Positions 16,761 to 25,347 of a stretch of 64,000 nucleotides of DNA are shown one piece after another. The notes under the pieces were generated by a model. It was not told the origin of the DNA. It saw nothing but the letters and a program-made list of their open reading frames with translations, and did no database searches. This DNA is from Flavobacterium sp. ASV13 (GTDB lineage Bacteria; Bacteroidota; Bacteroidia; Flavobacteriales; Flavobacteriaceae). The translations under genes were made by a program, and so were the position numbers. The stretch spans positions 682,001-746,000 of the forward strand of contig NZ_JQJY01000003.1 of NCBI RefSeq assembly GCF_000745775.1. The letters are read 5' to 3'. How positions within the stretch are numbered: the first letter of the stretch is position 1; each line of letters begins with the position of its first letter.

Positions 16761-17402
16761 ATGAAAATCGCACTTATTGGAGCAACAGGATTTGTTGGCT
16801 CAGCAATTTTAAACGAATTGTCAGACAGAAAACATGAAATTACAGCAATTGCAAGAACTCCAAAAGATACTGCCAACGCAACTTGGGTTGCCGCAGATAT
16901 TTTTAATGCTGATGCTTTAGCAGAAATTTTAAAAGGACATGATGTTATCATTAACGCTTATAATCCAGGTTGGACAAATCCAAACTATGCCTCTGATTTC
17001 GAAAACGGATCAAAATCGATTCAAGAAGCTGCAAAAAAATCAGGTGTAAAACGTTTTATCACAATTGGAGGAGCCGGAAGTTTATATGTAGCGCCAGGCG
17101 TGCAGGCAGTTGATACTCCAGAGTTCCCGAAAGAATATTATACAGCAGCTTCTGCTGCAAGAGATTATCTGAATGTTATTAAAGAGGAAAAAGAATTAGA
17201 TTGGGCATTTTTTAGTCCTGCTCTTGAAATGCATCAGGGAATTACAACAGGAAGAACTGGAAAATACCGTTTAGGTTTAGAAAATCCAGTTTTCAACGAC
17301 GAGCAAAGAAGTATTTTATCTGTAGAAGATTTAGCAGTTGCTATTGCTGATGAAACTGAAAATGCAAAACATCACCAAGTTCGATTTACTGCAGGTTACT
17401 AA
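16761..17402 (+). CDS. NAD(P)H-binding protein (YwnB-like atypical SDR)
   Basis: 213 residues. A Rossmann dinucleotide motif opens the protein (KIALIGATGFVGSAILNEL), followed by AIARTPKD and VINAYNPGW, KRFITIGGAGSLYVAPG, and DWAFFSPALEMHQG. There is no YxxxK catalytic pair in the classic SDR place. NAD(P)H sensor or quinone-reductase-like proteins of the NmrA/YwnB group look like this. It is paired with the Rrf2 regulator upstream, which suggests redox-controlled expression. Confidence 0.85.
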   Translation: MKIALIGATGFVGSAILNELSDRKHEITAIARTPKDTANATWVAADIFNADALAEILKGHDVIINAYNPGWTNPNYASDFENGSKSIQEAAKKSGVKRFITIGGAGSLYVAPGVQAVDTPEFPKEYYTAASAARDYLNVIKEEKELDWAFFSPALEMHQGITTGRTGKYRLGLENPVFNDEQRSILSVEDLAVAIADETENAKHHQVRFTAGY

Positions 17403-17412
17403 TTTTTTTTTT

Positions 17413-17592
17413 CGCCACGAATTCACGAATTCTTTTTTATAAATTCTCTATATCATCCTGAATGAAGTCGAAGGACACGAATTTAGCTCGACAAAAATTT
17501 TCAATTTTGATTGTGGAGTATCTAGCGTATCCTCCGACTTCGCTCAGGATGACAAAAAAAAGTTGAAAGAAATTCGTAAATTCGTGGCAAAC
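17413..17592. repeat. Nested inverted repeats after the YwnB-like gene
   Basis: Outer arms: CGCCACGAATTCACGAATT near 17413 pairs with AATTCGTAAATTCGTGGC ending near 17588. Inner arms: TCATCCTGAATGAAGTCGAA (from 17453) pairs with the segment 17530-17552 that reads CCGACTTCGCTCAGGATGA. The core word (CATCCTGA / GTCGAAGGA) recurs in degenerate form near 18.8 kb. Two repeat families appear to have inserted one within the other. Confidence 0.75.
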
Positions 17593-17647
17593 TAACTTTT
17601 TGAAACTGTTTTTGTTTTCAGTACTTTTACAATACTAAAAAAGTATT

Positions 17648-18742
17648 TTGTCAAGTTTAAAGAAACAGTCGAGCAGTTTAACTGAAAAAGCTGGAATTTC
17701 ATCTCCTGAAATCACCAATGTTTCAGCTATAAATCTAATTAAAAACAAACGCAGACAACAACCAACTGCTGAAGAATTAATTTCAGGAATACTTTCAGGA
17801 AACAGAACTTCTCTAAGCCGTGCAATTACACTTATAGAAAGCACCAATTCTGAACATGCAGAAAAAGCAAACCAAATTATAAATGGCTGTTTGTCTCACG
17901 CCAATAAATCGGTTCGAATTGGAATTACGGGTGTTCCCGGAGTTGGAAAAAGTACTTTTATCGAAGCTTTTGGGACCTATCTTACGCAATTAGGAAAAAA
18001 AGTGGCTGTTTTGGCAGTTGATCCAAGCAGTTCAATTTCGCACGGAAGTATTTTGGGCGATAAAACCAGAATGGAGGAATTGGTAAAAGATGAAAATGCT
18101 TTTATCAGACCGAGTGCTTCTGGAGAAAATCTAGGCGGTGTGGCGCGCAAAACCCGTGAAGCAATCATTTTATGCGAAGCAGCAGGTTTTGACACCATAA
18201 TTATCGAAACTGTTGGTGTTGGGCAAAGCGAAACTGCAGTTCACAGTATGGTTGACTTTTTTCTTTTGTTAAAAATTTCCGGTGCTGGTGACGAACTTCA
18301 GGGTATCAAACGCGGTATTATGGAAATGGCTGACGCCATCGTAATCAATAAAGCCGATGGAGATAATATCAAAAAAGCCAATCAGGCAAAATTAGAATTC
18401 AATCGTGCTTTGCATTTATTTCCACCAAAAAAATCAAACTGGCAACCAAAAGTTACCACTTGCAGTGCAATTACAAAAGAAGGTATTTCGGAAATCTGGA
18501 ATACTATTTCTGATTATTTTGAAATGACTAAGGAAACGGGATTCTTTCAGGAAAAACGACATGAACAAAATCAGTTTTGGATGATGGAAACCATCAATGA
18601 ACAATTAAAATCACATTTCTATAATCAACCAGAAATTATTTCGCTTTTAGAACAAAATAAAAAAGCAGTGCAAAATGATGAAATTTCACCTTTTGCAGCT
18701 GCTTCTGAGTTATTAAAATTTTATTTTTCTAAAAGCCGCTAA
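17648..18742 (+). CDS. meaB: MeaB/ArgK-type GTPase, methylmalonyl-CoA mutase chaperone
   Basis: 364 residues from a TTG start; no upstream ATG is in frame and the next Met is inside the G domain. G3E GTPase motifs: GITGVPGVGKSTFIEAFG (P-loop, ~98-115), DPSS with SHGSILGDKTRM, ETVGVGQSE (switch II) and NKADGDN (base recognition). MeaB protects and reloads B12-dependent methylmalonyl-CoA mutase. The mutase genes themselves (mutA, scpA) lie 44 kb downstream, not adjacent as in many genomes. Confidence 0.94.
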   Translation: MSSLKKQSSSLTEKAGISSPEITNVSAINLIKNKRRQQPTAEELISGILSGNRTSLSRAITLIESTNSEHAEKANQIINGCLSHANKSVRIGITGVPGVGKSTFIEAFGTYLTQLGKKVAVLAVDPSSSISHGSILGDKTRMEELVKDENAFIRPSASGENLGGVARKTREAIILCEAAGFDTIIIETVGVGQSETAVHSMVDFFLLLKISGAGDELQGIKRGIMEMADAIVINKADGDNIKKANQAKLEFNRALHLFPPKKSNWQPKVTTCSAITKEGISEIWNTISDYFEMTKETGFFQEKRHEQNQFWMMETINEQLKSHFYNQPEIISLLEQNKKAVQNDEISPFAAASELLKFYFSKSR

Positions 18743-18904
18743 GTGACTAAGATACTAAGGTTCTAAGTTTTTTTTCTCGATATCGTCATAGAGCTAAATC
18801 GAGAATATACAAAGCATTTCGACTTCGCTCAAAGTGACAAGCAAAATAAGTCACTAAATTAAAAACTTAGAACCTTAGCATCTTAGAATCTTAGCGCCTA
18901 AGTT
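18738..18904. repeat. Octad arrays flanking a CTCGAT/ATCGAG repeat; right arm enters a gene
   Basis: Left arm 18738-18768 (CTAAGTGA, CTAAGATA, CTAAGGTT, CTAAG) abuts the meaB stop. Right arm 18862-18904 (CTTAGAAC, CTTAGCAT, CTTAGAAT, CTTAGCGC, CTAAG) runs through the stop codon of the sulfatase gene and supplies its last codons (Leu-Arg-Arg-stop). The middle (18776-18840) holds TCTCGAT/ATCGAGA and a degenerate CATTTCGACTTCGCTC word. Confidence 0.75.
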
Positions 18905-20822
18905 TATATTTACTTTCTTTATATAAATTTCCTGCTGTAATTACGTGTGCTAAAGCATCTTTTGCTAAATCTTCATTTAACTTTACAGGAATTAAAGTGG
19001 TGTCGTTTTTGATTTCAAATTGTAGCGGTTTCAAATTTGGTTGCATGATTACAACCTGATTTTCTACTCTAAATGCATTGATATCATTAAACTGCATAAT
19101 TGATCTTCCTTGTACTTTTTGACCTAACTTAGTCAGGTTTCTTCCAACCATTGGCGTTTCAAACGGAATTCCTAAATAACCTAATAATGTAGGCGGAATA
19201 TCAATCTGACTAGCTAATCTGTCATAAACTGCTCCTTTTGCAACTCCAGGTCCCATAATAAATGCCGGAATATGGAATTTATTAATTGGCACTAAATTTT
19301 TTCCGTACGTTCTTGTATTATGATCCGCAATTACGATGAAAATTGTGTTTTTAAAATACGCTTCTTTTTTAGCCATTTCGAAGAATTTTCCAATTGAAAA
19401 ATCGGCATATTTCATGGCATTATTAACCGTTGCCGGTTTTTTATCGTAAGGTTTTATTCTTCCTGCAGGATATTCAAAAGGTTCGTGATTTGAAGTTGAG
19501 AACATCAAAGAGAAAAATGGTTTGTTTCCTTTTGACTTGAAATATTGATTCGCTTTAGTAACCAAATCTTCATCAGAATAGCCCCAAGTTCCTTTGAAAG
19601 CATATTTATTTCCGTCTGATTCAAAATCCGTTTGATCTACGATATCACTGAAACCATTTCCGTTGAAAAACGAAGCCATATTGTCAAAATTGGCCATTCC
19701 ACCATAAATGAAACTCGTGTCATATCCTTTTTGTTTTAAAGCATCGGCAAGTGTAAAAAATCCTTGTTGAGAATTTCCAAGTCTGACAACACTTTCAGAA
19801 GGCGAAGGTAAAAACCCTGTTACAACTGCTTCAATTCCACGCACGCTTCTGGTTCCTGTGCAGTACAAATTGGTGAATAATGTTCCTTCTTTTGACAACT
19901 TATCAAATTCTGGAGTCAAAGGCTTTCCTCCTAAAATTCCAACATATTCAGCACCTAAACTTTCCTGAAGAAAAATCACCAAATTATAGGGTTTTTGTCT
20001 CACTGAATCTGGTTGTTGTACGTGAAGAAACGGAATTTCAGCATCGGTAAAATCGTTTGGACCTGCAATCATGTATTTTTTCACACGAGCAATTGCTTCG
20101 GCTTCATCCATTTTACCGTACATTTTCGTGTTTGCTTCATTTTTAATCGAATAAGCAGCAAAAGCAACAGTGTAAAAAGAATTTAAACCTAAAGTATTTG
20201 TTAACTGATCGGTAGAAAAAACAGCATTACTGGCATTAATTGGTCGTTTTGAAGTTAGACTTGAACGCGCACCAAAAAACAATAAAAAAGCCAATAATGG
20301 AAAAACCATCAATTTGAATTTATAATCTGTACTTGAAGTATGAAAATATTTTTTCCCTTTTTTAATAGCAAAATAAAGCACGGCTCCCAAAATCAGGAAA
20401 GAAACAATAATTGAAGTTAGATAACTTTTCAAAAGCATTCCAACAACCTCTTTCGGGTAGATTAGATAATCTAAGAAAATTTTATTCGGACGTGTATCGT
20501 ATTGTTTTACAAAATCAGGTGAAGCCAATTCAACAAAAAGTATCAGAAAGAGAAACAAGAAATTATAAAATACCAAAAATTTGTTGGTGAACTTTATTCC
20601 TTTATTTGGAATAAAAGTAATAAGGGCAGCCGGAAGAAATGATAAATAACAAAGCAATATCATATCCATTCGCAGACCGATTGGGAAAATATACCAGAAA
20701 TTTGGCGTTTCGACTACTCTATCTTTAAAAATAAAAAATAAAACAAGACGGCTTAAAGTAGTAATCAGCAATCCGATTGCTATAAAGTTAAAAATGGGTT
20801 TTAAGTAACTTAATTTTTTCAT
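18891..20822 (-). CDS. LTA synthase-like sulfatase-family membrane protein
   Basis: 643 residues. Five N-terminal helices (about 8-32, 46-71, 81-100, 130-152, 170-186) precede an extracytoplasmic sulfatase/alkaline-phosphatase fold (~275-600). Metal and nucleophile sites: LVIFLQES (Glu288), CTGTRSVRG with the likely nucleophile Thr324, NHEPFEYP, and VIADHNTRT. Proteins of this layout are LtaS, OpgB/MdoB and related phosphoglycerol or phosphoethanolamine transferases. As Gram-negative Bacteroidota make no lipoteichoic acid, a lipid or glycan phospho-transferase role is more likely. The gene end is formed by an octad repeat. Confidence 0.88.
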   Translation of the reverse strand: MKKLSYLKPIFNFIAIGLLITTLSRLVLFFIFKDRVVETPNFWYIFPIGLRMDMILLCYLSFLPAALITFIPNKGIKFTNKFLVFYNFLFLFLILFVELASPDFVKQYDTRPNKIFLDYLIYPKEVVGMLLKSYLTSIIVSFLILGAVLYFAIKKGKKYFHTSSTDYKFKLMVFPLLAFLLFFGARSSLTSKRPINASNAVFSTDQLTNTLGLNSFYTVAFAAYSIKNEANTKMYGKMDEAEAIARVKKYMIAGPNDFTDAEIPFLHVQQPDSVRQKPYNLVIFLQESLGAEYVGILGGKPLTPEFDKLSKEGTLFTNLYCTGTRSVRGIEAVVTGFLPSPSESVVRLGNSQQGFFTLADALKQKGYDTSFIYGGMANFDNMASFFNGNGFSDIVDQTDFESDGNKYAFKGTWGYSDEDLVTKANQYFKSKGNKPFFSLMFSTSNHEPFEYPAGRIKPYDKKPATVNNAMKYADFSIGKFFEMAKKEAYFKNTIFIVIADHNTRTYGKNLVPINKFHIPAFIMGPGVAKGAVYDRLASQIDIPPTLLGYLGIPFETPMVGRNLTKLGQKVQGRSIMQFNDINAFRVENQVVIMQPNLKPLQFEIKNDTTLIPVKLNEDLAKDALAHVITAGNLYKESKYKLRR

Positions 20823-20856
20823 TGAACGATTTTATTTTAGACAGTTGCACAATTTA

Positions 20857-20876
20857 AGACGCACTGCGGTGCGTCT
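20857..20876. repeat. Hairpin AGACGCAC-TGCG-GTGCGTCT
   Basis: A GC-rich 8-bp stem with a TGCG loop lies 3 bp beyond the stop of the small acidic protein gene, in the 57-bp gap to the sulfatase gene. There is no T run on the minus side, so it is a repeat or 3'-end stabiliser rather than a clear terminator. Confidence 0.6.
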
Positions 20877-20879
20877 CTA

Positions 20880-21107
20880 CTACTCTTCGTAACGATTAAT
20901 TTCTCTGTCGTAAAAATCATTTGCTTTCTCGATCAAGCCTTCCATTTCGGCATTTAATTCAGCTTCATCAAGATCCTCAGCTTCTTCTAAAAATTCAACC
21001 TCATCATCTTTTAAATTGATAATAAATCGAGGATAATCTAGATGAATGATGAAAATATCATCCGGAAAATCAGTATTGTCTCCAAGTAAAAATTTAGGTA
21101 ATTCCAT
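20880..21107 (-). CDS. Small acidic protein of unknown function
   Basis: 75 residues, start MELPKFLLGDNTDFPDD. The first half looks beta-rich (DIFIIHLDYPRFIINL), the second is a strongly acidic helix (EVEFLEEAEDLDEAELNAEMEGLIEKAND). No Cys, no signal peptide, no membrane segment, so cytoplasmic. I do not recognise a characterised family. The uninterrupted frame, codon use like its neighbours and position between the sulfatase and MATE genes, all on the minus strand, support a real gene. Confidence 0.75.
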   Translation of the reverse strand: MELPKFLLGDNTDFPDDIFIIHLDYPRFIINLKDDEVEFLEEAEDLDEAELNAEMEGLIEKANDFYDREINRYEE

Positions 21108-21188
21108 TATATTTATTTTTTAGTATTTGTTATTATTTTTTACAGATTTATAAAAAAAATACAATCTGTGATTTATCTTTTATCAAAT

Positions 21189-22574
21189 TTAATTATTTGA
21201 ATCTGAATTAATGATTAATCTCTTTGTTAAGTAGTGGAAGCGAATGTACAGAAAAATTGCTGCTGTTGTTAAACCCGCCAGAAGTCCAATCCAAACTCCC
21301 TGCGCTTTCAGTTCTGTATGTTCTCCTAAATAATATGAAATTGGAAAACCAATAACCCAATAGGCCATAAAAGTGATGTACATAGGGATTTTTACATCCT
21401 GCAAACCACGCAAAGCCCCAAGGACCACAACCTGAATTCCGTCAGAAATTTGAAAAACCGCGGCAATTAAAAGCAATTTTGATGCAATGCTTATTACTTC
21501 GCTATTATCCAGAACCTGTCCGGTATTTTCCATATTTAAAAAGATGTATGGCAGATATTCGTGAAAAGCGATAAACAAAATTGCAAAAACAGTTTCGAGT
21601 ATAATTGCCAAAAGGAAAATAGATCTTGCTACAACAACCAGTTTTTTATAATCCATTAAACCTCTTTGGTTACTAACTCTGATCATCGAAGTCACACTTA
21701 ACCCCATGGCAAACATAAAAGTCATCGACGCCAGGCTCAAAGCAATTTGATTGGCTGCCTGGCTTGTTTTTCCAATATTACCACAAAGCCAAACTGAAGC
21801 AGAAAATAAAACTACTTCAAAAAGCATTTGCATTGCAGATGGAAAACCAATACTGATTATTTTTTTTATGGTTGCTTTTTTTATTTCGCTAAAACTGAAA
21901 TCCTTGAAAAAACGTTTTAAGTCATTTCGTCTGGAAAGCATGATATGCATAAACATTACGAGAAATATTCTTGAAATTACAGTTCCAAGAGCGGCACCAA
22001 TAATTCCCATTTTAGGAAAAATCCAAATTCCGTAAATCAACATATAATTGATTCCAACGTGAAGCACATTAGCCATAACCATTGCATACATCGAATATTT
22101 TGTAAGTGACAATCCGTCGGCAAATTGCTTATAACCTTGGTAAACTATTAAAGGAATTAGTGAAAAAGCAACCCAATCTAAATAAGGTTTTGCCAATTTA
22201 ATTACATCAGCAGGTTGATCCAGCATTTCCATTATTGGCTTTGCCAAAACAATTATCCCAAAAAGAAACAATCCTAAGATGGCGCATAAAAATAAACCAT
22301 GATGAAATGCAGAACGAATTTTGACATCATTTTTCTCGGCATCACCTTCGGCTACAATTGGCGTAATGGCTGTCGAAAAACCAATTCCTATTGACATTGC
22401 CACAAAAATCATCGTATTTCCTAATGAAACTGCTGCTAATTCAGTAGCTCCAATTTTACCTACCATAATATTATCGACCATACCTATTAAAGTATGCCCG
22501 ACCATTCCCAAAATTACAGGGTATGCCAGTTTTAAATTATACGAAAACTCTTTTGTGTACTGCTTTAAATTCAC
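21189..22574 (-). CDS. MATE-family multidrug/cation efflux transporter
   Basis: 461 residues from GTG 22574 (reads MNLKQYTKEFSYNLKLAYPV). The 31-residue longer frame is rejected because a -7 box lies within it. Twelve helices in two six-helix bundles; NorM-type marks include GHTLIGMVDNIMVGKIG, STAITPIVAEGDAE and GFPSAMQMLFEVVLFS. MATE proteins export cationic drugs or metabolites in exchange for Na+ or H+. The substrate is unknown. Confidence 0.92.
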   Translation of the reverse strand: MNLKQYTKEFSYNLKLAYPVILGMVGHTLIGMVDNIMVGKIGATELAAVSLGNTMIFVAMSIGIGFSTAITPIVAEGDAEKNDVKIRSAFHHGLFLCAILGLFLFGIIVLAKPIMEMLDQPADVIKLAKPYLDWVAFSLIPLIVYQGYKQFADGLSLTKYSMYAMVMANVLHVGINYMLIYGIWIFPKMGIIGAALGTVISRIFLVMFMHIMLSRRNDLKRFFKDFSFSEIKKATIKKIISIGFPSAMQMLFEVVLFSASVWLCGNIGKTSQAANQIALSLASMTFMFAMGLSVTSMIRVSNQRGLMDYKKLVVVARSIFLLAIILETVFAILFIAFHEYLPYIFLNMENTGQVLDNSEVISIASKLLLIAAVFQISDGIQVVVLGALRGLQDVKIPMYITFMAYWVIGFPISYYLGEHTELKAQGVWIGLLAGLTTAAIFLYIRFHYLTKRLIINSDSNN

Positions 22575-22593
22575 TTCTATTTTATTTTGTCGG

Positions 22594-22601
22594 CAAAGAT
22601 A
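22594..22601 (-). promoter_or_regulatory. -7 promoter box of the MATE gene
   Basis: Minus-strand TATCTTTG, exact TAnnTTTG match, 19 nt before GTG 22574; decides the start choice. Confidence 0.5.
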
Positions 22602-22763
22602 GTCAGAAGCTTGGAATTCTATCCTATCAATAAAAAGATATCCCATTTTTAAGGCAAAATTAAGCACACCCTAATATTATGTAACGATTTTTAAAAATTA
22701 TATAACAAGCTCCAAAGCCCTTGATTATACTTTTACATTATTAATAATTCAAATATATAAGCC

Positions 22764-23282
22764 ATGAGAAAAGTACAAATGTTATGCCTAGCTGCTTTTG
22801 CATTTTTATTCGCCAACACTGCCTTCGCACAAGACAGCGCAGCAACAAATTACGATCAGGGATTTAGATTAGGATTCGGGATCAACGGAGGAATTCCAAC
22901 AGATAACGATTACGACTGGTCACTTGGCGGAGATGTTCGTTTACAATATGATTTGTCAAAAAGAACATCGCTGACACTAACAACGGGATTTACCAATTTA
23001 TTTATGGGAAAAGATGAACTTGGAAATAACGTAAAAGATCTTGGATTTATTCCTGCAAAAGCAGGTTTTAAAGCCTTTGTTTGGGAAGATCAATTTTATG
23101 TTTTAGGTGAAATCGGTGCCGGTTTTGCAGTAACAAACGGTTATGATCAAACCACTTTTTTATGGGCACCAGGAATTGGATACGCAAACAAATACATTGA
23201 TTTGAGCGTACGTTACGAAGATTATCATGATTTCAGAACCAATCAGGTAGCATTGCGTGTTGCTTATGGTTTTGACTTATAA
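22764..23282 (+). CDS. Small outer-membrane beta-barrel protein
   Basis: 172 residues. Signal peptide 1-22 (FANTAFA, cleavage before QDS). The mature part alternates polar and hydrophobic residues in about eight strands (FRLGFGINGGIP, LGGDVRLQYDL, TSLTLTTGFTNLF, PAKAGFKAFV, YVLGEIGAGFAV, APGIGYANKYIDLSVRYEDYH) and ends in VALRVAYGFDL, with the C-terminal hydrophobic/aromatic pattern of barrels. OmpA/OmpW-like eight-stranded barrel, role unknown. Its own transcription unit, ended by hairpins. Confidence 0.82.
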   Translation: MRKVQMLCLAAFAFLFANTAFAQDSAATNYDQGFRLGFGINGGIPTDNDYDWSLGGDVRLQYDLSKRTSLTLTTGFTNLFMGKDELGNNVKDLGFIPAKAGFKAFVWEDQFYVLGEIGAGFAVTNGYDQTTFLWAPGIGYANKYIDLSVRYEDYHDFRTNQVALRVAYGFDL

Positions 23283-23318
23283 AAGTTAAGGTTTAATTTA
23301 TTTTTTGTTTTTGGTATG

Positions 23319-23348
23319 AACCCGGCAGATTGCACAGTCTGCCGGGTT
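23319..23348. terminator. Hairpin terminator after the beta-barrel gene
   Basis: AACCCGGCAGA / TCTGCCGGGTT stem of 11 bp with an 8-nt loop, 36 bp after the stop, followed by a T-rich stretch. Confidence 0.75.
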
Positions 23349-23383
23349 TGGTGTTTTATATGCTTTCAAATTTCCTAAAAAAA

Positions 23384-23423
23384 GAAACCCGACAGTCTCG
23401 AAGCTTCGGAACTGTCGGGTTTC
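23384..23423. terminator. Second hairpin between converging genes
   Basis: GAAACCCGACAGT / ACTGTCGGGTTTC, 13 bp perfect, with a self-complementary loop CGAAGCTTCG. It may serve the minus-strand peroxidase gene or be a repeat. Confidence 0.7.
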
Positions 23424-23444
23424 TTATAAATTTAACATTGAAAA

Positions 23445-23480
23445 ATTATCAAATTATCAAATTGGCACATTATCTAATTA
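23445..23480. repeat. Octad array at the peroxidase gene end
   Basis: ATTATCAA, ATTATCAA, ATTGGCAC, ATTATCTA, ATTA: ATT occurs at 23445, 23453, 23461, 23469 and 23477, exactly 8 nt apart. The stop codon of the peroxidase gene (23474-23476) is inside the array. Confidence 0.7.
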
Positions 23481-25249
23481 CTAGAATATTTTTTATCCGT
23501 CAGTGTTTTCATAAAAGCAATCAATTGTTTTTTCTCTTGATCAGATAAGTTCAATTTATCTTCTGGCAATGTCTGATTTGGAACATCAAAACCTTTTCCT
23601 AAACCTCCGCCTTCATTATAAAAATCGATAACTTCTTCTAAAGTTTTATAAACACCATTGTGCATGTACGGCGCTGTGAGTTCAATATTTCTGATTGTTG
23701 GCGTTTTAAAAGAATGTTTATGAATCGCCGCCTGCGTTATAACAAATTTGCCTAAGTCACCATCAAGTTTTTTATTTTTATCAGGAACACCTAAAATTTC
23801 ACTTTCAGATCGGTCAAAATTTGGCGGCACGGTACCATTTGTTAGCGGAATAAAATGACATGTAGCACATTTGGCTTTTCCGGCAAATAAATTGAAACCT
23901 GCTTTTTCATCAGCTGTAAAATTTGTTTTGTTTTGCATATAACGATCAAATTTAGAATCGTATTTACTTAACGAACGTATATAAGATCCTAAAGCATTTT
24001 TTATTGCAAATTCATTTATTTCTCCTTTTGGAAAAGCCTTTTTGAAAGACTGCACATATTGAACATTTTTCTGAATCGCCAAAGCCGATTTTTCCAAAGA
24101 GCCATGCATTTCGTTTTCATTTTTAATAACCGCAACGGCTTGATCTTCGAGATAACTCACTCTCGAATCTGCGAAAAATACGCGCTGAAAAGCGATGTTT
24201 GAAAGTGTTGGCGTATTACGCTGAATCATTGATTTTCCGTCTAATGAAACTGCTCTTTCCAATCCGTCAGTAAATGCTTTATCTGCATGATGGCATGAAG
24301 CACAAGAACGTGTGTTGTTTCCAGATAAAATGGGATCATTGAATAACTTTTTCCCTAATTCAATTTTTTCTGGTGTTGTTTTGTAATCGGGAAAACCAGA
24401 GAAAGCTTCTGGATCAAAGGCATCTTTATCAAATAACGTCTGAGCTGTAACTTTTAATCCGCGCTGTTCCTTCATTAACGAAATTCCTAATTCAGATTGC
24501 GTTTTAAAAAGTCCTCTGCTTAACGGATTTAAAATTTCATTGATAAAATAAGCACGATCAAAAGCATTAAAATTGGTATTTGCTTTTAGATATTTTTTTC
24601 CTTTTTCTAAAACCTGAAGTACTTGTTTGGAATTTGAAACCGACTGATTCTGAAGATAAATACGATAATATTTTTCAATTGTTTCTAAAGATACTAACGC
24701 TTCGGGAAGTGAATTCAAAACGACTGGCGAATCAAAACCTGTTATTCCTAAAGTTATAATTCGGTACACTTCTAATCGCATGGCATCAAAAACATGAGCA
24801 TCAGTCAATTCATTGGAACTTGAAACTTTTTCCAGCCGAATTAAATTTGCAGATAAAACACCCAATTCCTGAATTAATTCTTTTTTATTGGCTTTGTTGT
24901 ATTTCGGAAAAACCAATTCTTCGATAACCTGAAATCCTTCGGGCTGAACGGTCACTTTATCATTTTCTTCAAATTCAGGTATTGCCGGACCGTTAATTGA
25001 TTTCGAAACTGCTGGCGAATAATACTCACTTATCATTTCGACCTTTTTATAACTTTCGTGCGCTTCCAGGAACTGCCTCTGAATTTGTACTTCAGTCGAA
25101 TCTTCCTGCACTGAATATTTCAGCTTTGCAACTTTTTCAATTAATGAAGTAATATCTTTCTGAAATAATTCATTTATTTCTTGATGTTTGCTCTTTTTTT
25201 GACAGGAAACAAAAGCCATCACAAACAACAAACAATATATTTTTTTCAT
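23474..25249 (-). CDS. Di-haem cytochrome c peroxidase/MauG-like lipoprotein with helical N-domain
   Basis: 591 residues from ATG 25249; the longer frame to 25297 would bury the lipoprotein signal MKKIYCLLFVMAFVSC. Two c-type haem sites are visible, CASCHH (Cys ~316) and CATCH (Cys ~461), in a MauG/CcpA fold (ELGKKLFNDPILSGNNTRSC; TPTIRNIELTAPYMHNG). The N-terminal ~270 residues are alpha-helical and unlike standard peroxidases of ~330 residues. They could be an imelysin-like or docking domain. It lies 98 bp downstream of the PhoX-like lipoprotein gene, same strand. Confidence 0.88.
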   Translation of the reverse strand: MKKIYCLLFVMAFVSCQKKSKHQEINELFQKDITSLIEKVAKLKYSVQEDSTEVQIQRQFLEAHESYKKVEMISEYYSPAVSKSINGPAIPEFEENDKVTVQPEGFQVIEELVFPKYNKANKKELIQELGVLSANLIRLEKVSSSNELTDAHVFDAMRLEVYRIITLGITGFDSPVVLNSLPEALVSLETIEKYYRIYLQNQSVSNSKQVLQVLEKGKKYLKANTNFNAFDRAYFINEILNPLSRGLFKTQSELGISLMKEQRGLKVTAQTLFDKDAFDPEAFSGFPDYKTTPEKIELGKKLFNDPILSGNNTRSCASCHHADKAFTDGLERAVSLDGKSMIQRNTPTLSNIAFQRVFFADSRVSYLEDQAVAVIKNENEMHGSLEKSALAIQKNVQYVQSFKKAFPKGEINEFAIKNALGSYIRSLSKYDSKFDRYMQNKTNFTADEKAGFNLFAGKAKCATCHFIPLTNGTVPPNFDRSESEILGVPDKNKKLDGDLGKFVITQAAIHKHSFKTPTIRNIELTAPYMHNGVYKTLEEVIDFYNEGGGLGKGFDVPNQTLPEDKLNLSDQEKKQLIAFMKTLTDKKYSSN

Positions 25250-25347
25250 GATTTTATGAGAATTAAAAAGAAGAATATTTAGAAAAACAGAAACCACTAC
25301 CTCAAAATCGAGATAGTGGATTACTGTTTTATAATGACTTAAAAAAT

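Noticed and set aside
23330..23548. 72-residue frame across the double hairpin
   Set aside because: It reads through two hairpins and the peroxidase 3' end; composition is not protein-like.
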